The notes: generated by a model from the sequence alone, not told the origin. A DNA stretch of 46,183 nt from Lachnospiraceae bacterium (GCA_017540265.1 JAFYBJ010000045.1:1-46183); one strand, 5' to 3'. Shown: positions 34,158 through 43,389, counted from the first letter of the stretch. Numbers and translations are program-made.

Positions 34158-34832
34158 AATTCTGAATATTTCTATCTGTCTGAAGATCTGCATATGCTCA
34201 ACATCCGGCAGACCGGTTGCATCCTCAGGAAAAAAGCATACCAGCACATTCTCTCCCATCCTCACCTTTGAATAAACGCTGTCGCTCATTCCCACAGCCT
34301 TTACCGGATAGGTGCCTTTATCCGTCACATTTCCCTCTTTGTCCTCTTCGTACGGAAGCTGTACATCAGCCCTCCCCCTCAGACGATAACCCTTTATAAA
34401 TTCATCAAGAGTCCTGTGCCTTAGCATCTTCTTTTCTTCTATCACCGTCTCACAGACAAGCGCTGTATCATCGTTTATCGCAGCCAGCTCACGCCTCGGC
34501 CGGTGTACCAGGAGCTTTGAAAGTATTATGAGCAGCGTATAAAGAAGCAAAAGCACTCCCATAGAATAAACAGCCTGCAGATGCTCACCTTTCTCAAAAC
34601 GCAATACAGTAGATGCCACAAGCAATATGGTAAATATCACCGACATTACAAGAAGGGTCACTATGATAAGTGACCCCCTGAAATATTCTCCCTGAAAATA
34701 ATCCTTTATTCGATCCTTTTCATTAGCCGAAAGCTTACGCCATCTGAGCTCTTTTGTAACAGATGAGCCTTTACGCAGCTCAGGCGCCTTCGGCACGGGT
34801 TTCGAATTGCTTAAATCCCCTCCCATGATCAA
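34155..34832 (-). CDS. Two-helix membrane protein of unknown function
   Basis: This is a 225-residue protein. A basic cytoplasmic N-terminus (to about 55) leads to two hydrophobic helices, SLIIVTLLVMSVIFTILLVA and a second containing YSMGVLLLLYTLLIILSKLL. A soluble C-terminal domain of about 110 residues follows, ending in a beta-rich stretch (KAVGMSDSVYSKVRMGENVL). I do not recognise a family. The first possible start is TTG at 34832, inside a TTGA overlap with the glgB stop; an ATG follows at 34826. Neither has a strong ribosome site, so coupling to glgB is likely. Its stop codon forms part of the downstream sigma-28 promoter. Confidence 0.7.
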   Translation of the reverse strand: MIMGGDLSNSKPVPKAPELRKGSSVTKELRWRKLSANEKDRIKDYFQGEYFRGSLIIVTLLVMSVIFTILLVASTVLRFEKGEHLQAVYSMGVLLLLYTLLIILSKLLVHRPRRELAAINDDTALVCETVIEEKKMLRHRTLDEFIKGYRLRGRADVQLPYEEDKEGNVTDKGTYPVKAVGMSDSVYSKVRMGENVLVCFFPEDATGLPDVEHMQIFRQIEIFRI

Positions 34833-36778
34833 TATGAGAAGGAATAAACCGCAGCTCCAAAGGGAGGAAGATCAAAGAGTATCATATACGGCTTTCCGTC
34901 ACATTCATACTCCTTTGCCTTGATCTCAGCCGGGAGTTCATGACCGTTTCCGCCGAAACGCTCTTCATCCGAATTGATCACCAGCTTATACTTACCCTTT
35001 TTGGGCACGCCTACACTGTAGTCATTTATCGGCATGGGCGTCATATTCAGTACGAATATCATATTGTTCCTGCCATCCTTCGATTTGCGGATGAAGCTGT
35101 AGGTCGAACGATAATTGTCATTTGCATTTATCCATTCAAAACCTTCCCATGAATCATCCAGCTCGTAAAGACAGCGGTTCTCGCGATACAGCTTTAAAAG
35201 CTCTTCCGTATAATTGAGCATGCCTCTGTTAAGTTTATTCTCAAGAAGGAACCAGTCGAGCTCTCTCTTTTCGCTCCACTCCCTTTCCTGTCCGAAATCC
35301 TGTCCCATGAAAAGAAGCTTCTTTCCGGCATGTCCGAACATAAATGTATAACCGAGCCTTAAATTGGCATACTTATCAACCTGATAACCCGGCATCTTAT
35401 TTACCATGGAGCATTTCAAGTGCACTACCTCGTCGTGAGACAGGGGAAGAATGTATTTTTCCGCGCAATTGTAACTCATGGCAAAGGTCATCTTATTGTG
35501 ATTGTCCTTACGGAAATAAGGATCGAGCTTCATGTATTCGCAGAAATCATGCATCCATCCCATATTCCACTTGAAGGTAAATCCCAGACCGTCATCCTCA
35601 GGCGCTGCTGTAACCTTGGGCCATGCCGTGGATTCTTCCGCAATGGTAATGGCCCCGTTTCCCATGCTCCTTATAATACTGTTCATATGCTTGAAGAACT
35701 CGATGGCATCCAGATTTTCATTGCCGCCGTATTTATTTGCCACCCACTGGCCGTCCTGCTTGCCATAGTCAAGATAAAGCATTGAAGCCACCGCATCCAC
35801 ACGCAGTCCGTCCACATGGAACTCCCTTATCCAGTAAAGAGCGCTGGCAATAAGGAAATTACGTACCTCATTTTTTGAATAATTGAATATCTTGGTGCCC
35901 CAGTCGGGATGCTCGCCCAGCCTGGGATCGGGATGCTCGTAAAGAGGCTCGCCATCAAAATCAGCCAGACCGAAGGCATCTCTGGGGAAATGTGCAGGCA
36001 CCCAGTCAAGTATGACTCCGACACCGGCATTGTGAAGCTTATTCATAAGATATGCAAAATCCTCGGGCGTACCGTAACGGGACGTAGGTGCAAAATAACC
36101 CGTCACCTGATATCCCCAGGATCCGTCAAAGGGATGCTCCAGTATGCCCATCAGTTCCACATGGGTATATTTCGCATGCTGCAGATAATCAACTATCCTG
36201 TCAGCAAATTCCCTGTAATTGTAAAAACCATCCTCTGTTCCGTCAGGATGCTTCATCCATGAACCGATATGGCATTCATAGATCGACATGGGACTCTCGA
36301 AAGGATTGAGCTTTGCCCTTTCGGTCATCCACTTTTCATCAGACCATTTGATCTTCCTCATGTCATAGACAACAGAAGCCGTACCGGGACGGTATTCCGC
36401 ATAATTGGCAAATGGATCTGCCTTATAGATCCCTTCTCCGGAAGCGGTAACGATAAAGTATTTATACAGCTCTCCGCCCTTAAGCCCGGGTATAAAGCAG
36501 GCAAATATACCGCCATCTCCCAGCTTCTTCATGGGGTTTGCGGAAGTATCCCAGTTATTGAAATCACCGGTAACACTTACGCTCTGTGCATGAGGCGCCC
36601 AGACTCCGAAAAATACACCCTTCTTACCATCCTTGGTGCACGGATGTGAACCAAGCTTCTTGTATATATCGTAATGAGATCCCTGACCAAAGACATACTG
36701 GTCTGCTTCAGAAATAAACACTGTCTCCTCCTGAAGAACAGGAGCAGTCTTCTTTCCGGACTGCGATGCAGCTGCCAT
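34829..36778 (-). CDS. glgB: 1,4-alpha-glucan branching enzyme
   Basis: GlgB forms alpha-1,6 branches in glycogen. The 649-residue GH13 enzyme has an N-terminal CBM48-type module (about 55-140, VSVTGDFNNWDTSANPM) and the catalytic barrel: ILDWVPAHFP (253-264), nucleophile Asp328 in VDGLRVDAVASML, acid/base Glu381 in ITIAEESTAWP, and the His448-Asp449 pair in LPLSHDEVVH. A C-terminal beta domain follows. No other glycogen genes (glgC, glgD, glgA, glgP) are in the window, so glgB is separated from its pathway. It starts 12 nt after the TPR/acidic protein and ends overlapping the next gene by 4 nt. The ribosome site is GGAGG. Confidence 0.96.
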   Translation of the reverse strand: MAAASQSGKKTAPVLQEETVFISEADQYVFGQGSHYDIYKKLGSHPCTKDGKKGVFFGVWAPHAQSVSVTGDFNNWDTSANPMKKLGDGGIFACFIPGLKGGELYKYFIVTASGEGIYKADPFANYAEYRPGTASVVYDMRKIKWSDEKWMTERAKLNPFESPMSIYECHIGSWMKHPDGTEDGFYNYREFADRIVDYLQHAKYTHVELMGILEHPFDGSWGYQVTGYFAPTSRYGTPEDFAYLMNKLHNAGVGVILDWVPAHFPRDAFGLADFDGEPLYEHPDPRLGEHPDWGTKIFNYSKNEVRNFLIASALYWIREFHVDGLRVDAVASMLYLDYGKQDGQWVANKYGGNENLDAIEFFKHMNSIIRSMGNGAITIAEESTAWPKVTAAPEDDGLGFTFKWNMGWMHDFCEYMKLDPYFRKDNHNKMTFAMSYNCAEKYILPLSHDEVVHLKCSMVNKMPGYQVDKYANLRLGYTFMFGHAGKKLLFMGQDFGQEREWSEKRELDWFLLENKLNRGMLNYTEELLKLYRENRCLYELDDSWEGFEWINANDNYRSTYSFIRKSKDGRNNMIFVLNMTPMPINDYSVGVPKKGKYKLVINSDEERFGGNGHELPAEIKAKEYECDGKPYMILFDLPPFGAAVYSFSY

Positions 36779-36790
36779 ATTATAACCCTC

Positions 36791-39766
36791 CTAACGCTGA
36801 AAATCCTTCTCTTTGAGTACAACCATGTCGTACTCATTATCATAACGCTTTCCGCTTAAAATTTCAAAAAAACTTGATACCGGCCGGCGCCTTGAACGTT
36901 CGATCGCTTCATCCACGATCCCCTCTACCTCAGCCAGGGTCACATTGTGCTCTCCTATCTGAAGTTCATCTATCCTCTGATGCAGGGCAAGCACACCTCT
37001 TGCGCTGTCTATCATGTATTCCTTGTCAAAAGCATAGTCCATTGCATGATCTACCAGAGCGCTGTCCGTAAGGGGCAGCATGTCTATACGTGCATTAAAA
37101 TATCCGGTAAGAAGATCATAATCCGATATCACTTCATCCATGGACGCCCTGTCATCTATAAGGATAACAATGATCCCCGTGGATGAACTCTCCAGTACTG
37201 CAGTGAGCTTCTCTAGTGTCTCCCTTGTCAGATCGTAAGCACCCTCTATTACCAGAGCTCCGTTCTCAAGCTTTGAGCATACTGCTGCCACATCCTTGCT
37301 GTTCATCTTCTCGCCGCTTACCCTGGCGATCTTCTTCTCGTCGAAATTACTGTCTATAAGCTGTATCTCTTCAAGTATGGCTCTTGCAAGGGCCCTTGTC
37401 TCTCTTTTTTCGTCGCCGGTTATTATGACATTTCCAACATATGCGGCAAGGGTTATCTCTTCAATAGCAAAGAGTATCTGATCCTTCATCTTCCTTGAGT
37501 AAAGGAAAGGCGCAAAAATATCCAGTTCTTCCTCGGAGAAGTCTGCCTCATCTTCCTCACTGAGCTCATAATCATCGTCATATTCTACAGCTGTCTGTCT
37601 TTCAAGCCTGTCTGCATCCGTTTCCAGGGCATCAGCTATCATTTCCATCTGATCCGTATTAAGCGCGGGATCATCATATTCATCCTCTTCGGATACTTCC
37701 TCTTCTGCTTCGCCATCCTCTTCCTCTGCAGTTTCTGCAGTTTCGGCAGTTTCCGCATCATCTTCCGTTTCAGCTTCTGTATCGGATTCAGCCTCTTCTT
37801 CGGAATCCTCATTTTCCGCGGCTTCAGTTTCTTTTGTTTCTTCGGAAACAGCCTCTTCTTTTGCAGCTTCATTTTCTGCAGCCTCTTCTTTTGCAGCCTT
37901 CATTGCTTCCTGTTCAGCGATCAGTGCATCCACTTCCTTCCAAATGGTGGTACCGTGGGTATCCTGATCCACAAGGGGTGCATTTTCGTTTTCCGCAGGA
38001 ACTATATCCACACCTTCGGTAGTGTACTTATCCTTGAACAGCTTTTCCGGAACGATCACCTCTTCCACATCGGCATGTCTTGAGCGGCTTTCCTTTGTCT
38101 TTTTTTCGAAGTCGGCAAAGATGGGGCCTGTTGTATCCTTTATCTGCTTTTCTATCCCGCGGCGAAGCTCCTCATCCTTGCGCTGCCTGTAATCCTCCCA
38201 GTTTTCAAGCTCTTCATCCAGTGTCATCTGGCCTGTTATCTGCTTCTCCACCTTATCCTCGGGAGGTATGGGCATGGTAAGCTGTCCGTCATATCCTTCA
38301 TCAAAGATCCCTGCGGATCTTCCGCTTTTTATTGTTCTCACTTTTCTTATCCCCGCTGCTGTTGCTGCCACTCCCTTGTATGCCGGATTTGCTCCTGCGG
38401 GAGGCACATCTATCACAAGCTCTTCTGTCTTATCGCTAAAGAAAGTTTCGCTTTCCTTAGTCTTTACATCTTCCTTTTCGAGATCATCTTCTTCGCTTAC
38501 ATCTGTGTCATTACCGGGATCCCCATCGTAAGCATCCTCCGGAAGCTCATCATCATAAACCTCATCTTCATAAGCTTCTCCGTCTTTAGCTAGATCACCC
38601 CCGGCATACTCTTCATCTTCGTAAGAATCTTCCTCGTATGAGCCTTCCTCATCGTAATACTCATCTTCATACTCTTCCCCGTCTTCATAGGGAACATCTT
38701 CTTCGTCGTAGTACTCTTCCCCGTCTTCATAGGATCCTTCTTCGTCGTAGTACTCTTCCCCGTCTTCATAGGATCCTTCTTCGTCGTAATATTCTTCTTC
38801 ATCCAGGGGTTCTTCTTCATCGTAATATTCTTCCTCATCAAGAGGTTCTTCGTCGTCGTAATATTCTTCATCATCATATGAAGCCTCATCATCATATGAA
38901 TCCTCTTCGTCATAGTATTCGTCTTCTTTACGTTTTTCCTTCTTTTCCGCCTTCTTTTTTTCGTTATCCTCTTCCCCTGCGAGGAGCTCTGCCATTGATC
39001 TTGCAAGCTCTCTGGAAAGATTTATCGTATTGAATTTATCCTGGTCTATGAGCTTTACCTCTATGCCCTCTATTTCCGGATCCGGCTCCATGCCGCTGTC
39101 GTAACTCTCCAGGCTGTAGGTATCGCTCTCATAAGCGTTTAACTCTTCCTCTACCTCATCCCTTCTGTCATATACATACTGCTGCTCAGGCGTAAGACGC
39201 TTATGCAACATCTTAAGTTCCAGTGCCTTTACCACAAAGGGACCGTTCTGGAACCATATAAAAATATCATCACAGGTATCCACGCACTCTTTTACGGCGC
39301 CAACCCTGTGATAAAGATATGCCAGCTGATAACGCCATTCCGGATGTGTGGGGGAGGTGTTCTTTAACTTCTCAAGAACCTCTATCTGTGAGGCAATGGA
39401 ACCGCCCACCAGCTCTATAAGCCTGCAGTTGAGTATCATTTCCTCCGGCGTGTCAGGATCCATCTTTTTATATATGTTGTAAAAGCTGCTGGCGTTTACC
39501 GTATCTTTTCTTTCAAGGTAAAGATCGCACAGCCCGTAGACCACTCTTTTGTTCCTGGGCTTTTTATCGTAAGCCGAAAGCATCAGCTCCAGTGCGTCAT
39601 CCGGTCTGCCGCAGAGCCTGTAAAGACTGCTTATGTTCATCAGTACTTTGTAATTTTCCCTGCGCCAGTCTATGCCGTCCGCTATGTATGCCGCCTTCTC
39701 AAATTCATGGTCGGCGATGAGCGACATTATCTCTTCATAACGGATGTTCTTTTCCTTCTTGTCCAT
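36791..39766 (-). CDS. TPR protein with acidic tandem repeats and a degenerate AAA+ domain
   Basis: This is a 991-residue cytoplasmic protein. Residues 1-215 look like TPR helices (LGGRPDD-like turns such as CGRPDDALELMLSAY; HRVGAVKECVDTCDDIF). Residues about 265-390 are an extremely acidic Tyr/Asp/Glu tandem-repeat tract, and about 610-720 a second acidic tract. The last 240 residues resemble the CbbX/SpoVK group of AAA+ proteins, but the nucleotide motifs are damaged: the P-loop position reads NVIITGDEKRETRA with no GK[ST], and the Walker B position reads GALVIEGAYDL where active relatives have a pattern like GVLFIDEAYSL. It is therefore probably a non-hydrolysing scaffold. It is followed at 12 nt by glgB. 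No established function is known to me. Confidence 0.75.
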   Translation of the reverse strand: MDKKEKNIRYEEIMSLIADHEFEKAAYIADGIDWRRENYKVLMNISSLYRLCGRPDDALELMLSAYDKKPRNKRVVYGLCDLYLERKDTVNASSFYNIYKKMDPDTPEEMILNCRLIELVGGSIASQIEVLEKLKNTSPTHPEWRYQLAYLYHRVGAVKECVDTCDDIFIWFQNGPFVVKALELKMLHKRLTPEQQYVYDRRDEVEEELNAYESDTYSLESYDSGMEPDPEIEGIEVKLIDQDKFNTINLSRELARSMAELLAGEEDNEKKKAEKKEKRKEDEYYDEEDSYDDEASYDDEEYYDDEEPLDEEEYYDEEEPLDEEEYYDEEGSYEDGEEYYDEEGSYEDGEEYYDEEDVPYEDGEEYEDEYYDEEGSYEEDSYEDEEYAGGDLAKDGEAYEDEVYDDELPEDAYDGDPGNDTDVSEEDDLEKEDVKTKESETFFSDKTEELVIDVPPAGANPAYKGVAATAAGIRKVRTIKSGRSAGIFDEGYDGQLTMPIPPEDKVEKQITGQMTLDEELENWEDYRQRKDEELRRGIEKQIKDTTGPIFADFEKKTKESRSRHADVEEVIVPEKLFKDKYTTEGVDIVPAENENAPLVDQDTHGTTIWKEVDALIAEQEAMKAAKEEAAENEAAKEEAVSEETKETEAAENEDSEEEAESDTEAETEDDAETAETAETAEEEDGEAEEEVSEEDEYDDPALNTDQMEMIADALETDADRLERQTAVEYDDDYELSEEDEADFSEEELDIFAPFLYSRKMKDQILFAIEEITLAAYVGNVIITGDEKRETRALARAILEEIQLIDSNFDEKKIARVSGEKMNSKDVAAVCSKLENGALVIEGAYDLTRETLEKLTAVLESSSTGIIVILIDDRASMDEVISDYDLLTGYFNARIDMLPLTDSALVDHAMDYAFDKEYMIDSARGVLALHQRIDELQIGEHNVTLAEVEGIVDEAIERSRRRPVSSFFEILSGKRYDNEYDMVVLKEKDFQR
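38628..38930 (-). repeat. Tandem repeats encoding the acidic Tyr/Asp/Glu tract
   Basis: Units of about 39 bp and shorter derivatives encode repeats such as YYDEEGSYEDGEE and YYDEEEPLDEEE. Two consecutive 39-bp copies (38704-38742 and 38743-38781) are identical. The repeat length is a multiple of three, so copy-number changes would keep the frame. Confidence 0.85.
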
Positions 39767-39868
39767 CTTTCTCTCCGTGGTTGCCTTATGTCAACCTCAA
39801 TATTTATTAAAAATGTTTCTATATCAACACAATATCCTGTAAATTCTAGCATAGGAGCTGTATTATGT

Positions 39869-39910
39869 CAAAAAAACAGGCCCCCCGGAGAACAGAGGTG
39901 CCCGTTTTTA
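39869..39910 (-). terminator. Rho-independent terminator after ksgA
   Basis: On the minus strand AACGGGCACC pairs with GGGGGCCTGTT (one mismatch, one G-T) and runs into TTTTTTT. It lies about 20 nt past the ksgA stop and separates it from the TPR/acidic gene, which needs a promoter of its own in 39767-39868. Confidence 0.8.
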
Positions 39911-39931
39911 TGTTAATCAATCAGTATTTAT

Positions 39932-40807
39932 TCAGTTAACGGACTGCTGCCCCAGTATGCCGGAAAGCTCCGCAAACTGTTCAAGGGTAAGTTTTTCGCC
40001 CCTTATATCTTCCTTTAATCCCATTTTTCCCAAAGCTTCCGTCACCTGCTCTCTGGAAAGCTTAAGCGAAGCATCGTTTGAAAGACCGTTTGCGAGAGTC
40101 TTCCTGCGGTGATTGAAGGATGCGCGGATAAGCTTAAACATATATTCGGGATCTTCCGGTTTTACAGGCAGATCCCCGTAACGTTCCAGCTTTATAACAG
40201 TGCTTGAGACTGCCGGTCTTGGCATAAAACACTGCGGACCGGCTTCCGTCACTATCTCAGGCCTGCAATAATACTGCACAGCCAGCGAAAGTGCGCCGTA
40301 ATCCTTGGAGCCGGGGCCTGTCATCATCCTGGCAGCCACCTCTTTCTGAACCATTATGGTGATACTCTCAAGCGGCACATTTTTTTCAAGAAGCTCCATG
40401 ATAATGGGGGTAGTGATGTAATACGGCAGATTTGCCGCCACTTTAAAAGGCTTTCCTCCCGCTTCCTCTTGCGCCAGCTTATTGATATCAAGCTTTAAAA
40501 TATCGTCATTTATAACCTTTACATTGTCATATTCGGAAAGAGTATCCTTAAGAATGGGGATAAGTGCGCTGTCTATCTCCACAGCTATCACCTTTCCGGC
40601 GCGCTCTGCCAGATACTGGGTCATCGTCCCTATACCCGGGCCTATCTCAAGCACCGTATCATCCTTCGTGATACCTGCCGCATCCATTATGTCCTCAAGA
40701 ACAGAAGGATCGATCAGGAAATTCTGTCCGAATTTTTTCCTGAATGCAAAATCATATTTTCTTACTATTTCCGCCGTCTTATAAGGCGAGGCAAGATAAG
40801 CCATCAC
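39932..40807 (-). CDS. rsmA: 16S rRNA dimethyladenosine transferase
   Basis: RsmA (KsgA) dimethylates two adjacent adenosines near the 3' end of 16S rRNA during small-subunit maturation. The 291 residues match the family. It has the RNA-binding start FRKKFGQNFLIDPSVLEDI, SAM motif I LEIGPGIGTMTQYLA, the acidic AVEIDSALIPIL, the motif DDILKLDI, and the catalytic NLPYYITTPI. The C-terminal domain holds PRPAVSSTVIKLERY and ASFNHRRKTLANGL. Two Met codons begin it; GGAGG is close upstream. It appears to be a single-gene unit divergent from the MBOAT gene and closed by a terminator. Confidence 0.97.
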   Translation of the reverse strand: MMAYLASPYKTAEIVRKYDFAFRKKFGQNFLIDPSVLEDIMDAAGITKDDTVLEIGPGIGTMTQYLAERAGKVIAVEIDSALIPILKDTLSEYDNVKVINDDILKLDINKLAQEEAGGKPFKVAANLPYYITTPIIMELLEKNVPLESITIMVQKEVAARMMTGPGSKDYGALSLAVQYYCRPEIVTEAGPQCFMPRPAVSSTVIKLERYGDLPVKPEDPEYMFKLIRASFNHRRKTLANGLSNDASLKLSREQVTEALGKMGLKEDIRGEKLTLEQFAELSGILGQQSVN

Positions 40808-40836
40808 AAAACCTCCGCTTGTTACTAATATGCTTT

Positions 40837-40865
40837 TTGACCGTTACCGACTCTTGTTATAAAAT
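40837..40865 (+). promoter_or_regulatory. Promoter of the MBOAT/SGNH pair, giving a nearly leaderless transcript
   Basis: TTGACC (40837-40842), a 17-nt spacer and TAAAAT (40860-40865) form a good sigma-A-type promoter. The expected start is near 40872, only about 4 nt before the ATG at 40876, so the mRNA would have almost no leader. It lies in the 68-nt gap shared with divergent ksgA. Confidence 0.6.
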
Positions 40866-40875
40866 AGAGACCGTT

Positions 40876-42282
40876 ATGGGTTTTTTGTCCTACAAAACTT
40901 TGCTCGTACTTCTGCCGGTATCTCTTGTGCTTTTTTATACTGCCGGCCGGTTTGAAAAGCGGAAGCTGCAGAAACTTATCATCCTTGCAGCTTCTCTTGT
41001 TTTTTATTATTCCTATGGCAAAATCCCTTTCTTTACCATACTTGCGGCAACAGGCGTAAACTACCTGCTTTCAAGAAGCTTCCTTCCGGACAGCCGTTTT
41101 CCTTTAAAGAAACCTGTATTCGCTTTTTCCATAATCTTAAACGTGCTGCTTTTAGCACTTTTTAAATATTATACCTTTTTTACCGGAAAAGAACTTACGG
41201 GCATTATAGCACCTGCCGGCATAAGCTACATAGTCTTTACGCAGATAGCCTGGTTAACCGATTCCTTCAGGGGAGAAACTATAAATACTTCTTTTCCCGA
41301 TTATCTGAATTTCATATTATTTTTCCCCAAGGTGCTTTTGGGGCCTATCGAGACACATAAGGATCTTATCCCGGCTCTTAATGATGATAAAAAAAGCCGT
41401 ATAGATTACGAAAATATGTGCAGGGGACTATTATTATTTACAGCGGGCATGGCTAAAAAACTGCTGCTTGAACCTGTCTTTGCAGGTGGAGCCGATTTCG
41501 GTTTTAATTCACCGGATCTCCTTACTCTTCCCGTGGCCTGGGCTTCATCTTTCGCGTATACCATCCAGCTCTACCTTGATTTTTCGGGATACTGCGACAT
41601 GGCCGCAGGTCTTGCCCTTTTCTTTAACCTGGATATCATACAGAATTTTAATTCACCCTACAAAGCCGTTTCGGTTAATGATTTCTGGAAGCGCTGGCAC
41701 ATATCCCTCACCTCCTTCCTGCGTAAATACATATACTTTCCTCTTGGCGGAAGTAAAAAAGGAACTGTCCGCACTTACGTAAATATCATGATCATATACC
41801 TGATAAGCGGTTTCTGGCACGGTGCAGGCTTAAACTTCATCTTCTGGGGAGCATATCACGGGATACTCTGCGTGCTTGAACGCATATTCTTAAAAAAGAA
41901 AGAATATACCGGCGTGCATAAGTTATTCCGCATCGCACTCACCTTTGTCCTTGTAAATACCGGCTGGATCTTTTTCAGGGCTGAGGATCTTAAATCGGCT
42001 TTCTATTTTATCGGAAAGCTCTTTGATATACGAAGCCTTTCCATAGATCCTGTATTTTACAGCAGCTTCACCCTGGACAATGTCGCCTTTGTTTCAAAGC
42101 ATTTAAATCTTGCGGTGCCCTTCCTTTATTTCTGCACCCTTGCTGCTTTGATCTTTACCGGAAATTTATATGAGATAAAGAATATCAAAAAAGCATACAA
42201 TCCGCTTTTGATCGCACTTGTGTTTGTTTTCTCTTTCCTGTGCATGAGCGGCGTCAGCTCATTTATATATTTTAAATTTTAA
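40876..42282 (+). CDS. MBOAT-family O-acyltransferase (DltB/AlgI type)
   Basis: This is a polytopic membrane O-acyltransferase that moves acyl groups across the membrane to surface polymers. I start it at the ATG at 40876 (468 residues), because relatives begin with a short segment like MGFLSYKTLLVLLPVSLVLFY. An ATG-led upstream extension from 40744 would run back through ksgA. Family motifs are clear: GISYIVFTQIAWLTDSFRG, LLGPIETHKDLIP, FSGYCDMAAGLALFFN, VNDFWKRWHISLTSFLRKY (His275) and ISGFWHGAGLNFIFWG with the catalytic His315. The SGNH-like gene follows after 5 nt, the classic MBOAT/SGNH pairing of DltB-DltD or AlgI-AlgX systems. No dltA or dltC is adjacent, so O-acetylation of an exopolysaccharide or wall polymer is more likely than D-alanylation. 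Confidence 0.93.
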   Translation: MGFLSYKTLLVLLPVSLVLFYTAGRFEKRKLQKLIILAASLVFYYSYGKIPFFTILAATGVNYLLSRSFLPDSRFPLKKPVFAFSIILNVLLLALFKYYTFFTGKELTGIIAPAGISYIVFTQIAWLTDSFRGETINTSFPDYLNFILFFPKVLLGPIETHKDLIPALNDDKKSRIDYENMCRGLLLFTAGMAKKLLLEPVFAGGADFGFNSPDLLTLPVAWASSFAYTIQLYLDFSGYCDMAAGLALFFNLDIIQNFNSPYKAVSVNDFWKRWHISLTSFLRKYIYFPLGGSKKGTVRTYVNIMIIYLISGFWHGAGLNFIFWGAYHGILCVLERIFLKKKEYTGVHKLFRIALTFVLVNTGWIFFRAEDLKSAFYFIGKLFDIRSLSIDPVFYSSFTLDNVAFVSKHLNLAVPFLYFCTLAALIFTGNLYEIKNIKKAYNPLLIALVFVFSFLCMSGVSSFIYFKF

Positions 42283-42287
42283 ACACG

Positions 42288-43358
42288 ATGAAAAAAGATA
42301 TCTTCAGAAAAAAATTCATACTGACACTTGTGTTCATAGCACTGCTGCTATTTGCCGTTTCCGGCATCGTATATTTTTTCGATCCCTTTTTCCATTATCA
42401 CAAACCGTACGACGGCATATCCTATATACTTGATAATGAGCGCTATCAGGATCACGGCATAGCCGAAAATTTTGAATACGACACAGTGATCACGGGTACC
42501 TCAATGTGCGAAAATTTCAGCGCCTCACTTTGTGACAGTCTTTTTTCCGCAAAGACCGTAAAGATACCGATGGGCGGCGCTTATTACAAAGAGGCCGGTG
42601 AATTTGAGGGATATATACTTTCAAAGAATCCTTCCGTAAAGCGCATCATCCGCTCCGTCGATCTTGAATTTGCTCTTTATGATAAGGATTATTCAAATCC
42701 CGATGCTCCTGCGCCTGTATATCTTTACGACGAAAACATATTTAATGATGTCGAATATCTCTTCAACAAGGATGTGCATTTTTATTACATACCGAATATG
42801 ATAAGCAGAAGCATAAAAGGAGAAGAGCCTGATGATTTTGACAGCTTTATGCGTTTCCAGGAATTCATGACCTTCAGTAAGGAAAAGGTCCTCTCTACGG
42901 TAAAACAGGTTTCCATCCCTTCAGAGCAGCGTGGACTTACGGCAGAAGAAGAGCAGATGTTAAGGGAAAGCATAGAGCAGAATTTTATCCCCAATGTGGC
43001 GGCACATCCCGAAGTTGAATTCTATTATTTCATACCTCCCTACAGCGCGGCCTGGATATATAAAGAGCAGCTTTCCAAGGGAAGATACGGATGTTTTGAA
43101 GAAATGATGGAACTTTTCTGTGAAGAGCTGCTGCCTTACGAAAACGTAAAGCTCTTCTGCTTTTACGACTGTTATGATACCGTTACGGATCTTGATAAAT
43201 ACACGGATGTGATACATTACAGCGCCGATATAAATGACATGATACTTGAAAGCATGGCCGGAAAAGAACATCTGCTCACCCCTGAAGGCTATAACGAAAC
43301 CCTTTCAGAGATAAGCGGATATTATGAAGAATATGACTATGATGAAATGTTTAAATAA
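42288..43358 (+). CDS. SGNH-like partner of the MBOAT acyltransferase
   Basis: This 356-residue protein has one N-terminal membrane helix (about 11-31, TLVFIALLLFAVSGIVYFF) and an extracellular domain. The block I motif is DTVITGTSMCENFS with candidate nucleophile Ser72. The C-terminal block DKYTDVIHYSADIND supplies Asp307 and His310 in D-x-x-H spacing. In DltD- and AlgX-type systems such a protein receives the acyl group from the MBOAT partner and passes it to the polymer. It lies 5 nt after the MBOAT gene and is the last gene before a terminator, so the two form a simple bicistronic unit. The target polymer is unknown. Confidence 0.8.
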   Translation: MKKDIFRKKFILTLVFIALLLFAVSGIVYFFDPFFHYHKPYDGISYILDNERYQDHGIAENFEYDTVITGTSMCENFSASLCDSLFSAKTVKIPMGGAYYKEAGEFEGYILSKNPSVKRIIRSVDLEFALYDKDYSNPDAPAPVYLYDENIFNDVEYLFNKDVHFYYIPNMISRSIKGEEPDDFDSFMRFQEFMTFSKEKVLSTVKQVSIPSEQRGLTAEEEQMLRESIEQNFIPNVAAHPEVEFYYFIPPYSAAWIYKEQLSKGRYGCFEEMMELFCEELLPYENVKLFCFYDCYDTVTDLDKYTDVIHYSADINDMILESMAGKEHLLTPEGYNETLSEISGYYEEYDYDEMFK

Positions 43359-43386
43359 AAAATGGACCACAGGGGTCCATTTTTTA
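43357..43386. terminator. Bidirectional Rho-independent terminator
   Basis: TGGACC pairs with GGTCCA (43363-43379), flanked by an A-run on the left and a T-run on the right, so it works as a terminator on either strand. It sits exactly between the convergent SGNH gene and the secreted Ig-like protein gene. Confidence 0.9.
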
Positions 43387-43389
43387 TGA

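Noticed and set aside
38580-38940. Possible CRISPR-like array in the short repeated units
   Set aside because: The repeats are contiguous with no unique spacers, lie in frame within a coding region, and encode an acidic peptide repeat.
40744-40875. A 44-codon N-terminal extension of the MBOAT protein
   Set aside because: It would overlap ksgA and the promoter. Related proteins begin at the MGFLSYKTLL-like segment.
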